Part shown: positions 1 through 5,855 of the stretch, in pieces
How positions within the stretch are numbered: position 1 is the first letter of the stretch
How the letters are laid out: each line of letters opens with the position of its first letter
Source: an uncultured Eubacteriales bacterium
GTDB taxonomy: Bacteria > Bacillota > Clostridia > Peptostreptococcales > Anaerovoracaceae
DNA length: 9,189 bases
Reading direction: 5' to 3'
Assembly (NCBI GenBank): GCA_902797195.1
Contig: CADBRY010000031.1
Coordinates: forward strand, 1 to 9,189
Notes under the pieces: model-generated
The model's input: only the letters and a program-made list of their open reading frames with translations
The model's database searches: none
What the model was told of the DNA's origin: nothing
Program-made: the position numbers and the translations under genes

Positions 1-402
1 GTTATGACCGGAGCCGACGCCATCAGAATGATGGAATACACCGGCTGTGACGGTGTCATGATAGCAAGGGGAGCCTTGGGCAATCCCTGGATATTCACGG
101 AGGCTGTGAAACTGATCGAGATGATAGACTCCGGAATGACCCCTGCGGATGCGTTGCCTTTATATGAAGAATTTCGCAAGGTGTCCGATGAGGAACGGAT
201 CCAGACCCTTCTTAAGCATATGGATCTGGTGGCAAAGTTCAAGGACGAGTACACGGCGGTCAGGGAAATGCGAAAGCACGTTGGATGGTATATCAAGGGC
301 ATGCACGGAGCCGCGGAGATAAGAAGGAAAGTCAATACCATCACGGATTTTAAAGAGCTGAAGGAGACCATCGCATCAATTCCAGCTTCCCAAACACTGT
401 GA
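1..402 (+). CDS. dusB: tRNA-dihydrouridine synthase, C-terminal part (5' end outside window)
   Basis: This is the 3' portion of an FMN-dependent enzyme that reduces uridine to dihydrouridine in the tRNA D-loop. The frame is open from the first base, so the gene starts upstream of the window and about 133 codons are visible. The block DGVMIARGALGNPWIF near the start is the characteristic late barrel segment of DusB/NifR3 proteins, where the FMN phosphate is held. The rest, including MRKHVGWYIKG, matches the C-terminal helical tRNA-binding domain of the family, so the enzyme ends normally at TGA 400-402. The catalytic cysteine would lie upstream and cannot be checked. No T-tailed hairpin follows the stop. 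The Dus assignment is firm; the DusB subgroup rests on overall resemblance. Confidence 0.9.
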   Translation, partial: VMTGADAIRMMEYTGCDGVMIARGALGNPWIFTEAVKLIEMIDSGMTPADALPLYEEFRKVSDEERIQTLLKHMDLVAKFKDEYTAVREMRKHVGWYIKGMHGAAEIRRKVNTITDFKELKETIASIPASQTL

Positions 403-451
403 TCACTAGCGGCGGATCCCTGAAAAATGAATTTTTGCCCTCGCCAGCAAA

Positions 452-641
452 AAACTATGAACAAATCGAGATTTCAGAGCAATTATTCATATTTTTGCTT
501 CCAAAAAATGTAAATAACGGAGCAAAACAGGGCAAAATAGCCGATTTTATCTCCAAAATGTAAAAATATGGCAGCAAATCGAGCTTTTTGCTCAAAAAAA
601 ATATACATTTTGAAAGAATTTTAGCCACTTGTTCATAGTTT
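452..641. repeat. 190-bp AT-rich element with 13-bp perfect terminal inverted repeats (MITE-like)
   Basis: AAACTATGAACAA at 452-464 is repeated exactly in inverse orientation at 629-641. The enclosed DNA is about 29% GC, against roughly 50% in the flanking genes. Inside are further repeats: CAAATCGAG twice in direct orientation (462-470 and 575-583), CATATTTTT at 489-497 inverted at 562-570, CCAAAA(AA)TGTAAA-type motifs at about 501-514 and 553-564 with an inverted version at 604-612, and a small hairpin near the midpoint (534-538 with 544-548). There is no coding capacity. The architecture fits a miniature inverted-repeat element, but no clear target-site duplication is visible. A structured regulatory region is the alternative. 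Confidence 0.45.
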
Positions 642-721
642 AAATAAGACTAACCAAATCTAAGCGGCACCTTACTGTCGCGCAGCGCACAAATCCAAAT
701 GGCCTGCGGTCAGTTGCATGC

Positions 722-749
722 TTGATTATCGCCATACAAGTGGTATAAT
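722..749 (+). promoter_or_regulatory. Sigma-70-type promoter with extended -10, upstream of the aldehyde dehydrogenase
   Basis: TTGATT at 722-727 and a perfect TATAAT at 744-749 are separated by 16 bp. TGG immediately before the -10 box makes it an extended -10 (TGnTATAAT). Transcription would start near 756, about 73 nt ahead of the ATG at 829. Confidence 0.7.
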
Positions 750-761
750 GAGCAGGCAAAA

Positions 762-777
762 GGGCGGGAACCTGCCC
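762..777 (+). promoter_or_regulatory. GC-rich hairpin in the 5' leader
   Basis: GGGCGG, loop GAA, then CCTGCCC can pair with one bulged T, giving a compact stem just after the expected transcription start. There is no T-run after it, so it is not an intrinsic terminator. It may stabilise the 5' end of the mRNA. It matches no riboswitch I recognise. Confidence 0.35.
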
Positions 778-828
778 GGCAATAGTAATATATGAAGCAC
801 AACTAGATACAAGACAATGGAGGAAGTT

Positions 829-903
829 ATGGAACAGGATAGCAGAGCTTGCATCGACGGATATATTCAGTGAGCACGCTAGGCCCATGCGGAGTTTGAG
901 AAG
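829..903 (+). pseudogene. Interrupted N-terminal segment of the aldehyde dehydrogenase (two in-frame stops)
   Basis: A strong ribosome binding site (GGAGGAA, 819-825) precedes ATG 829. This ATG is in the same frame as the 431-codon frame starting at 904. It reads MEQDSRACIDGYIQ, then TGA (871-873), AR, TAG (880-882), and then AHAEFEKMSKEQVD, which continues directly into the intact gene. Members of this family as I recall them have an N-terminus like IQRARAAQAEFE, so the stops fall at conserved codon positions. Each is one substitution from a sense codon (for example CGA or AGA to TGA, AAG to TAG). Counting the 25 codons here, the ancestral protein would be about 456 residues, the usual size for SucD-type enzymes (about 453 in C. 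kluyveri). The alternative is that 829-873 is a 14-codon leader peptide coupled to reinitiation. Confidence 0.6.
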
Positions 904-2199
904 ATGAGCAAGGAGCAGGTGGATTCGGCCGTTCAGGCGATCGGCAGAGTGGTTTACGAGAACGCCCAGTACCTTGCTGAGATAGCTGTAGAAGAGACAG
1001 GCATGGGAAATGTTGAAGACAAGTTCGCCAAGAACAAGCAGAAGGCGGGCATTGTCTGGAACAATCTCAGAGGAAAGAAGTCAAGGGGCATCCTTGAGAC
1101 AGATGAAGCCACAGGAATCACAACAGTTGCAAAACCCGTTGGAGTCGTAGCTGCCATAACTCCCTGCACAAATCCCATAGTAACGCCCATGAGCAACTCC
1201 ATGTTTGCTCTCAAGTGCGGCAACGCGATCATCATCACACCACACCACAAATCTATCAAGTGCAGCACCAAGACTGTTGAGATGATGAATGCAGAGCTGG
1301 CAAAACTGGGAATGCCCGAGAACCTTATCCAGATAATCGGCGAGCACTCCAGAGAGAATACAAGGAACCTGATCTCCATGGCCGACGTTGTCGTTGCAAC
1401 AGGCGGAGCGGGAATGGTAAACGCCGCATACAGCTCCGGACGTCCGGCACTTGGAGTCGGCGCAGGCAATGTTCAGTGCATCATAGACGAAGGATACGAC
1501 TACAAAGAGGCAGTTCCAAAGATCATCAAGGGAAGAGCCTACGACTACGGAATCATCTGTTCCGCTGAGCAGAGCGTTATCTGCCCCAGAGGAGATTTTG
1601 ATGACGTTATGGAAGAGTTCCGCAACAACGGAGCCTATGTAATAAGCGACAAGGAAGAGCTGGAAAAAGTAAGAGGAGCTCTCTTTGAAGATGGAAAGCC
1701 CAACCGCCACTCGGTAGGACAGTCCTGTCAGAAAGTCGCAGAGCTTGCAGGCATTGAGATTCCTGAAGATACAAAGGCAATAGTTGTCGTGGCAGAAGGT
1801 ACCGGGCTTACCGATGCTCTGGGCGGAGAAAAAATGGCTCCCGTTATTGCAGCCTATCCTTATGACGATCTGGACGAGGCTATCAACATCGCGGCAGAAA
1901 ACCTTGAAAAGGACGGAAAGGGACACAGCGTTTCCTTCCATACAAATTCAGAAGAACATACGGCAAAGGTGGCTGAATCCCTTTGCGTATCCAGATTCGT
2001 TATCAATCAGTGCAGTGCTAACAGCGCAGGTGGAAGCTACTTCAACGGCCTCAATCCCACCAATACTCTTGGGTGCGGAAGCTGGGGACACAACAGCATA
2101 TCCGAGAATCTGAACTATACTCATCTTATGAATGTATCGAGAATCGCCCGATTCATGCCCGATAACCCTGTGCCCTCAGATGAAGAACTCTGGGGCTGA
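904..2199 (+). CDS. sucD: CoA-acylating aldehyde dehydrogenase, SucD/SauS type (N-terminally shortened)
   Basis: Enzymes of this family interconvert an acyl-CoA and its aldehyde with NAD(P)H: succinyl-CoA/succinate semialdehyde in the SucD of Clostridium kluyveri, sulfoacetaldehyde in SauS. The 431 residues align with SucD over almost their full length. Visible landmarks are TPCTNPIVTPM (about 86-96), the ATGGAGMV nucleotide loop (165-172), the catalytic cysteine 219 in IICSAEQSV, and the C-terminal NPTNTLGCGSWGHNSISENL block. About 25 conserved N-terminal residues are cut off by two stop codons upstream. ATG 904 has only a weak GGAG (891-894) ahead of it, so expression would rely on reinitiation or weak direct entry. 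The rest of the frame is undamaged, which suggests a recent lesion or tolerance of the short form. No 4-hydroxybutyrate dehydrogenase or other pathway partner is adjacent, so the physiological substrate is unknown. Confidence 0.8.
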   Translation: MSKEQVDSAVQAIGRVVYENAQYLAEIAVEETGMGNVEDKFAKNKQKAGIVWNNLRGKKSRGILETDEATGITTVAKPVGVVAAITPCTNPIVTPMSNSMFALKCGNAIIITPHHKSIKCSTKTVEMMNAELAKLGMPENLIQIIGEHSRENTRNLISMADVVVATGGAGMVNAAYSSGRPALGVGAGNVQCIIDEGYDYKEAVPKIIKGRAYDYGIICSAEQSVICPRGDFDDVMEEFRNNGAYVISDKEELEKVRGALFEDGKPNRHSVGQSCQKVAELAGIEIPEDTKAIVVVAEGTGLTDALGGEKMAPVIAAYPYDDLDEAINIAAENLEKDGKGHSVSFHTNSEEHTAKVAESLCVSRFVINQCSANSAGGSYFNGLNPTNTLGCGSWGHNSISENLNYTHLMNVSRIARFMPDNPVPSDEELWG

Positions 2200-2225
2200 T
2201 CAAAGGAGAGCCAGAAGATCCCGCC

Positions 2226-2254
2226 TTGACACTAATGGTAAAATATGGTAAACA
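2226..2254 (+). promoter_or_regulatory. Possible promoter directly ahead of the prepilin peptidase
   Basis: A perfect TTGACA at 2226-2231 is followed after 17 bp by TGG-TAAACA (-10 candidate 2249-2254). This would place the transcription start at or next to ATG 2261. Another possible element is TGG-TAAAAT (2236-2244), an extended -10 lacking a good -35. The -10 assignment is uncertain. Confidence 0.45.
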
Positions 2255-2260
2255 TATGAT

Positions 2261-3010
2261 ATGACTATCATATACGTAAAGACAATTGCAGCCGCAGTCC
2301 TTGGCCTTTTGGCCGGGCTGGCGGCTGTCTATTTTTTTAACCACATGCCTGCAAAGTGGTTGTGCGACTACGACCAGGAGCCCTCGGATGAGCTGAAGGA
2401 CCCCCAGATACAGAGGCTCAAAGGCTGGCCCTGGAGATGGGTGTACGCGGGACTCTTTGCATGCATCGCCATACGCCTGGTTTTCACAAAGATAGAACAT
2501 CCCCCGCGAGGATTTGAAGGCCTGCCCGGGGATCTGGTCCAGATCATCAGCCAGAGCCAGCTGATGCTGGCGGGAATCATTGCCTGCCTTGCCATGGTGA
2601 TAATAGGGATCGCGGACCATAAATACATGATAGTCCCCGACCAGTTCGTCATAATGCTCGCAATCTCATCCCTGGGTTTCTTGCCTTTCCATCAGGGACT
2701 CATCCAGCCCTTGGGCGGCCTGACTCTTGGAGGCGGCGTAATGCTGCTGACAGCCGTCATCGGCAGGATCACCACAAAAAAAGAAGTGATGGGCATGGGG
2801 GACGTGAAACTGTGCACAGCCATTGGCATGTGCCTCGGCTTGAGAGGCATGATCTTCGTTCTATGCGCGGGCTGTCTTGCCAGCGGAGTCCAGGCCGCGA
2901 TCGGCCTTGCAACCGGGAAATATCGAAAAGGTGACATGAAGCCCCTTGGCCCCTGGCTTTGCGCCGCGGGAGTAATCTACATCTTCATAATCTGGCCCTT
3001 CTACCTGTGA
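2261..3010 (+). CDS. Type IV prepilin peptidase (A24 family), lone gene
   Basis: This is a membrane aspartyl protease that cleaves the leader of type IV pilin-like preproteins on the cytoplasmic face. The 249-residue protein is strongly hydrophobic with several membrane segments (about 8-26, 60-75, 101-118, 128-143, 150-168, 184-200, 230-248). Both catalytic aspartates are present: D119 in GIADHKYMIVPDQF and D181 in MGMGDVKL (the GxGD motif). The N-terminal cytoplasmic region lacks the paired CxxC zinc motifs and the methyltransferase-type sequence of classical PilD/ComC; only one cysteine (C35) is there. It is therefore a minimal version that may not methylate pilins. No pilin, ATPase or pilus assembly gene is nearby, so its substrates are encoded elsewhere. 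ATG 2261 is chosen because an in-frame stop lies just upstream (2249-2251). No Shine-Dalgarno sequence is visible. Confidence 0.88.
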   Translation: MTIIYVKTIAAAVLGLLAGLAAVYFFNHMPAKWLCDYDQEPSDELKDPQIQRLKGWPWRWVYAGLFACIAIRLVFTKIEHPPRGFEGLPGDLVQIISQSQLMLAGIIACLAMVIIGIADHKYMIVPDQFVIMLAISSLGFLPFHQGLIQPLGGLTLGGGVMLLTAVIGRITTKKEVMGMGDVKLCTAIGMCLGLRGMIFVLCAGCLASGVQAAIGLATGKYRKGDMKPLGPWLCAAGVIYIFIIWPFYL

Positions 3011-3057
3011 AACCCTTTACTTGCATTTACTTCTTCTATTGGCTCGTTTGTGAAAAA

Positions 3058-3204
3058 GGTTTGTGTAATATGTTTGTGTTTGTGTAATTTCAAGGCTTGC
3101 GTTGCCTTTCCATTCAAAAGAAGTTTACATAAAACCTAAGAAACGCGCCAGAAGAGAGCTTTTTTGAAAATATAAAGTATCTGGGCCAATTATTACACAA
3201 AACC
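3058..3204. repeat. Four copies of a GGTTTTGTGTAAT-like motif, two in each orientation
   Basis: Forward copies are GGTTTGTGTAAT at 3058-3069 and GTTTGTGTAAT at 3078-3088, with equivalent positions 19 bp apart. Inverse copies are TTACATAAAACC at 3125-3136 and TTACACAAAACC at 3193-3204, which agree at 11 of 12 positions. The outermost copies form an inverted repeat enclosing about 147 bp of mostly AT-rich DNA. This could be a cluster of protein binding sites or the ends of a decayed small element. No known regulator is assigned. Confidence 0.45.
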
Positions 3205-3307
3205 GCCTGAACAGGCCGATGACAAGGGCTTGGATGAGTGAGCCGCCCACCTCGCCAAGAGTCGCAAAAGCAGTTTTCACACTCTGTGATCCTGACGCAT
3301 AGAGTGG

Positions 3308-3336
3308 TTTACCGCTCAGAGGGTTTATAGTATACT
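3308..3336 (+). promoter_or_regulatory. truA promoter abutting the start codon
   Basis: TTTACC at 3308-3313 and TATACT at 3331-3336 have an ideal 17-bp spacer. The expected transcription start (about 3343) lies only a few bases before ATG 3347, and no ribosome binding site fits in between. Confidence 0.6.
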
Positions 3337-3346
3337 AACTATAACT

Positions 3347-4180
3347 ATGAGTAACTACCTGCTGACAATTGCATACGACGGTTCGGGCTTCCACGGATGG
3401 CAAAGACAGCCATCGGAGAAGACGGTCCAGGGGCACCTTGAGACGACCTTTTCGAGACTGTTTAACAGAGATATAAAGCTCAACGGAACCAGCCGTACCG
3501 ATGCAGGCGTTCACGCACTTGGTCAGCGGGCGAGTTTTGATGCGGATCTGGGTATACCCACGGAGCGGCTTGCAAGAGTCATGAACAATGCCCTTTGCGG
3601 TTGCGAGGAAGGCGGTTTCGCACTGTCGCCCGTTCGCATAATAAAAGCGGAGGAAGTCCCGGAGGGATTTCACGCACGCTTTGACTGCAAAGGCAAGAAA
3701 TACATTTATCGCATCAGCTGCGGTGAGATAGATATTTTCAGGAGAAACTATGTCTACCATGTAAATGATGGCAAGCCCTGCATCCTGGATGTCGACGCCA
3801 TGAATGAGGCGGCGGGTCTGCTCAAAGGGACGCAGGACTTCAAGAGCTTCGAGGCGGCCGGCGGGACTCCAAGAGAGTCTACGGTCAGAACCATCTTCCA
3901 GGCGAAGGTGATGGCGGCCGGCGGAGAAATAAACGCCCCGGCGGCGGAGAGAAAACCAACCGCCCCGGCGGGTGGGAGAGATGACGAGATCGTCCTTGAG
4001 ATCAGCGGTGACGGATTCCTTTACAACATGGTGAGGATAATAACCGGAACCCTGGTGGAAGTGGGTCTGGGCAAGAGACGCCCAGACGAGATAAAGAAAA
4101 TAATAGAGGCAAAGGATAGGGCAGCGGCAGGGCACACCGCGCCGCCCTATGGACTGTACCTTAAGGAAGTTTACTACTGA
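3347..4180 (+). CDS. truA: tRNA pseudouridine synthase A
   Basis: TruA converts uridines 38-40 of the anticodon stem-loop of many tRNAs to pseudouridine. The protein begins with the canonical NYLLTIAYDGSGFHGWQRQP. It carries the catalytic aspartate D52 in GTSRTDAGVHALGQ, the FHARFDCKGKKYIYRI block (about 108-123), DFKSFEAAG (164-172) and GFLYNMVRIITGTLVEVG (223-240). At 277 residues it is longer than the usual bacterial form of about 245-250, because roughly 20 residues (about 190-211) are inserted between VRTIFQAKV and DEIVLEISG. The inserted DNA is GC-rich and contains two 27-bp repeat units in frame (APAAERKPT and APAGGRDDE). The start is fixed by N-terminal conservation even though no Shine-Dalgarno sequence precedes it; the promoter -10 box ends ten bases upstream. 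The catalytic core looks intact. Confidence 0.95.
   Translation: MSNYLLTIAYDGSGFHGWQRQPSEKTVQGHLETTFSRLFNRDIKLNGTSRTDAGVHALGQRASFDADLGIPTERLARVMNNALCGCEEGGFALSPVRIIKAEEVPEGFHARFDCKGKKYIYRISCGEIDIFRRNYVYHVNDGKPCILDVDAMNEAAGLLKGTQDFKSFEAAGGTPRESTVRTIFQAKVMAAGGEINAPAAERKPTAPAGGRDDEIVLEISGDGFLYNMVRIITGTLVEVGLGKRRPDEIKKIIEAKDRAAAGHTAPPYGLYLKEVYY
3934..3987 (+). repeat. In-frame imperfect tandem repeat (2 x 27 bp) inside truA
   Basis: Units 3934-3960 and 3961-3987 both start with CGCCCCGGCGG or a near copy (CGCCCCGGCGGCGGAGAG versus CGCCCCGGCGGGTGGGAGAG) and encode nine residues each. The related 12-mer GGCGGCCGGCGG occurs twice just upstream (3853-3864 and 3913-3924). The repeats account for most of the TruA insertion. 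Confidence 0.6.
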
Positions 4181-4195
4181 TCGACAGTCAGGAAA

Positions 4196-4237
4196 CGTAG
4201 TGCCGGCGGTCGCCAGCGTAATGCCGGCAGCCGCCAA
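4196..4237 (+). repeat. 21-bp tandem repeat in the truA-dCMP deaminase spacer
   Basis: Units 4196-4216 and 4217-4237 are identical at 17 of 21 positions, and all four differences are transitions. TGCCGGC at 4201-4207 can pair with GCCGGCA at 4223-4229, and GGCG/CGCC (4205-4208 with 4211-4214) forms an alternative small hairpin. No T-run follows, so it is not a standard terminator. The core GCCGGCGG is shared with the truA insertion. Confidence 0.6.
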
Positions 4238-4265
4238 CCAAAGTTAATTAAAAAATGAATCGAAC

Positions 4266-4278
4266 GGAGAAAGGGATG
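4266..4278 (+). promoter_or_regulatory. Ribosome binding site that decides the dCMP deaminase start
   Basis: GGAG at 4266-4269 sits six bases before ATG 4276. The upstream in-frame ATG at 4255 is preceded only by AT-rich sequence with no Shine-Dalgarno, so 4276 is the better start. Confidence 0.65.
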
Positions 4279-4737
4279 GACAAGAGACCTAATTGGGATG
4301 AATACTTTATGAACTTTGCTGTTCTTACAGCGAAGAGATCCACGTGTCTGAGAAGGCAGGTGGGTGCCGTTATCGTAAAGGACAGACATGTGGTCGCCAC
4401 GGGATACAACGGTGCACCAAGAGGACTTGAGCACTGCGGAGAGCGTGAAGGCGGATGCCTGAGAGAACAGCTGGGAATACCATCAGGTGAGAGGCACGAA
4501 ATGTGCAGAGCTCTCCACGCAGAGCAGAACGCGATCATACAGGCGGCGACGCTGGGACAGAGCATAGAGGGCGCCACCATATACATAACCCATCAGCCAT
4601 GTGTGATATGCGCCAAGATGATAATAAACGCAGGAATAGAAAGAATCGTCGTAAGAGAAGGATATCCCGACGAACTGTCTGTGGAGATCCTCAAAGAAGC
4701 CGGTCTTAAGATCGTCATGTTAGGAGAAAAGGATTGA
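4276..4737 (+). CDS. comEB: Deoxycytidylate (dCMP) deaminase, ComEB type
   Basis: This is a zinc enzyme that deaminates dCMP to dUMP, feeding thymidylate synthesis. Starting at ATG 4276 it has 153 residues, typical of the family, and opens with RPNWDEYFM as relatives do. Motifs in order are [14 protein letters not shown] (21-34), GYNGAPRG (43-50), the catalytic HAE at 81-83 (H81 zinc ligand, E83 proton shuttle), and PCVIC at 108-112, supplying the other two zinc cysteines. Extra residues H53, C54, C61 and C77 could form the second, structural zinc site known in some family members. The frame can also start at 4255 (seven more residues, no ribosome binding site). It is the first gene of a tightly packed set; its stop overlaps the next start by 4 nt. 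The truA spacer ahead holds no clear terminator, so read-through from truA is possible. Confidence 0.92.
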   Translation: MDKRPNWDEYFMNFAVLTAKRSTCLRRQVGAVIVKDRHVVATGYNGAPRGLEHCGEREGGCLREQLGIPSGERHEMCRALHAEQNAIIQAATLGQSIEGATIYITHQPCVICAKMIINAGIERIVVREGYPDELSVEILKEAGLKIVMLGEKD

Positions 4738-5855
4738 CAGCAACCAGCGCAATAGTGTGGGGACCATTTGTGGTCGCTGCCCTTATAGCTGCTTTTGCGA
4801 CGCCATTCGCCATTTGGCTTGCGCCTAAGGTAGGCGTGATGGATATTCCAAAGGACAGTCGCAGGGTACACAAAAAGCCCATGCCAAGGCTTGGCGGAGC
4901 GGCGATATATTTGGGTATGATGATCTCCCTGGCCATATATGCAAGTCAGGTTCGGGGGGTCAGTGTTATTATGCTGGGATGCACGATGATGTTCGTGCTG
5001 GGCCTCATAGACGATATCAAAACTCTCAAACCCATTATCAAATTCGCGGGACAGCTCCTAACGGCATCCGTTGTCTTTGCACTGGGCGTACGAATCACAT
5101 TCGTGAGGATCACCCTGATAGACTACTTTATAGACACGGACACCTTCATGTTCGCAGGGGCCATCGACTATATAGTCACCGTGTTGTGGCTGGTGGCCAT
5201 AACCAACTCGGTAAACCTCATAGACGGACTTGACGGACTTGCGGCGGGGATCTCGGCGATCTCGGCTCTCTGCATAGCATACGTTGCATATATCCACGGG
5301 TATGTTGTGCCCACGATGGTAATGATGGCAGTTGCAGGATCGGCCTCTGGATTCCTGCCCTTTAACTTCCACCCGGCCAAGATATTCATGGGGGATTCCG
5401 GATCTCAGCTCCTGGGTTTTGCCATAGCGGCATTCTCCGTTGCGGGAACGGTGAAAAGTGCAACCATAATGGTCGTGCTCATGCCTGCCCTGGTACTCGG
5501 GCTTCCCATTTTTGATACGGTGATGGCCATAATAAGGAGGACCAGCAGGCACCAGTCCATAGGCACCGCCGATAAGGAGCATCTCCACCATAAGATAATG
5601 AAGGCGGGATTCGGCCAGAGGAGAGCGGTGCTTCTCATGTACAGCGTAAGCGGGATCATGGGCGTTGTGGCGGTCCTGTACAGCAGAGGGCTCAGGGTGG
5701 AGTGCCTTGGCCTTTTGGCTGTGGTGGCAATGATAATAGGAGTAATACTTACGGATACGGGTAAAAACAATATCAGCCTCAGAGGCGTACGGATATTGAG
5801 AGAAGATCTTGGAGATGGGAAAGGTAAAGGAAGAAAGAATAGAAAGGCAAAGTGA
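4734..5855 (+). CDS. tagO: Undecaprenyl-phosphate sugar-1-phosphate transferase (TagO/WecA family)
   Basis: This integral membrane enzyme of the MraY/WecA superfamily moves a sugar-1-phosphate, usually GlcNAc-1-P, from a UDP-sugar to undecaprenyl phosphate. That is the first step of wall teichoic acid or other envelope polymer synthesis. The 373 residues contain many membrane segments and the family signatures: D41[14 protein letters not shown] near the N-terminus, the DD pair at 93-94, [10 protein letters not shown] (161-170), [12 protein letters not shown] (218-229) and the HLHH block (283-286) in the large cytoplasmic loop. It starts with TTG 4734 inside the dCMP deaminase stop region (TTGA overlap), with AGGAG at 4722-4726 seven bases upstream. 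That favours translational coupling. The C-terminus ends in a basic tail ([12 protein letters not shown]). No glycosyltransferases are adjacent, so the polymer it starts cannot be told. Confidence 0.9.
   Translation: MTATSAIVWGPFVVAALIAAFATPFAIWLAPKVGVMDIPKDSRRVHKKPMPRLGGAAIYLGMMISLAIYASQVRGVSVIMLGCTMMFVLGLIDDIKTLKPIIKFAGQLLTASVVFALGVRITFVRITLIDYFIDTDTFMFAGAIDYIVTVLWLVAITNSVNLIDGLDGLAAGISAISALCIAYVAYIHGYVVPTMVMMAVAGSASGFLPFNFHPAKIFMGDSGSQLLGFAIAAFSVAGTVKSATIMVVLMPALVLGLPIFDTVMAIIRRTSRHQSIGTADKEHLHHKIMKAGFGQRRAVLLMYSVSGIMGVVAVLYSRGLRVECLGLLAVVAMIIGVILTDTGKNNISLRGVRILREDLGDGKGKGRKNRKAK

Larger units (their letters stand above)
403..828. other. Non-coding region between dus and the aldehyde dehydrogenase
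   Basis: No convincing gene is seen on either strand. The first part (to about 642) is very A+T rich, with nested short inverted and direct repeats described separately. The second part (about 643-828) returns to normal composition and carries a promoter and a leader hairpin for the downstream gene. The 82-codon minus-strand frame at 640-888 has no ribosome binding site, resembles no family I know, and overlaps the conserved N-terminal codons of the plus-strand gene, so I do not call it. Confidence 0.6.
3011..3346. other. Non-coding region between prepilin peptidase and truA
   Basis: I see no convincing gene. The stretch holds a cluster of four related GTGTAA-type motifs (3058-3204), a small palindrome GCCTG-AA-CAGGC at 3205-3216, a possible 6-bp stem CACTCT/AGAGTG (3280-3285 with 3301-3306), and the truA promoter at its right end. 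A 22-codon frame at 3234-3302 with AAGGG five bases upstream is possible but unsupported. No clear intrinsic terminator for the prepilin peptidase is visible. Confidence 0.55.

Noticed and set aside
581..600. GAGC-TTTTT-GCTC hairpin as an intrinsic terminator for dus
   Set aside because: It has only a 4-bp stem, and it is followed by an A-run rather than a T-run on the plus strand.
452..641. CRISPR-like repeats in the AT-rich spacer
   Set aside because: The repeats are short, irregularly spaced and of mixed orientation, with no uniform repeat-spacer periodicity.
871..882. Recoding of TGA as selenocysteine or TAG as pyrrolysine in the aldehyde dehydrogenase
   Set aside because: The affected positions correspond to Arg and Ala/Lys in relatives, not Cys or Lys active sites. 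I see no convincing SECIS-type hairpin just after the TGA, and several other genes in the window end at TGA in the normal way.
640..888. 82-codon minus-strand frame
   Set aside because: It has no ribosome binding site and no recognisable family, and it overlaps the promoter, leader and conserved N-terminal codons of the plus-strand gene.
1081..1941. 286-codon minus-strand frame opposite the aldehyde dehydrogenase
   Set aside because: It is a shadow of the sense gene: Cys/Ser-rich, without domain resemblance or ribosome binding site.
2194..2212. Short stem GGCT/AGCC after the aldehyde dehydrogenase stop as a terminator
   Set aside because: The stem is only four base pairs with a long loop and has no T-tract.
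3335..4237. 300-codon minus-strand frame opposite truA
   Set aside because: It lies antisense to a complete, well-conserved TruA, and its translation resembles no family and is rich in unlikely residue mixtures. It is a shadow of codon bias.
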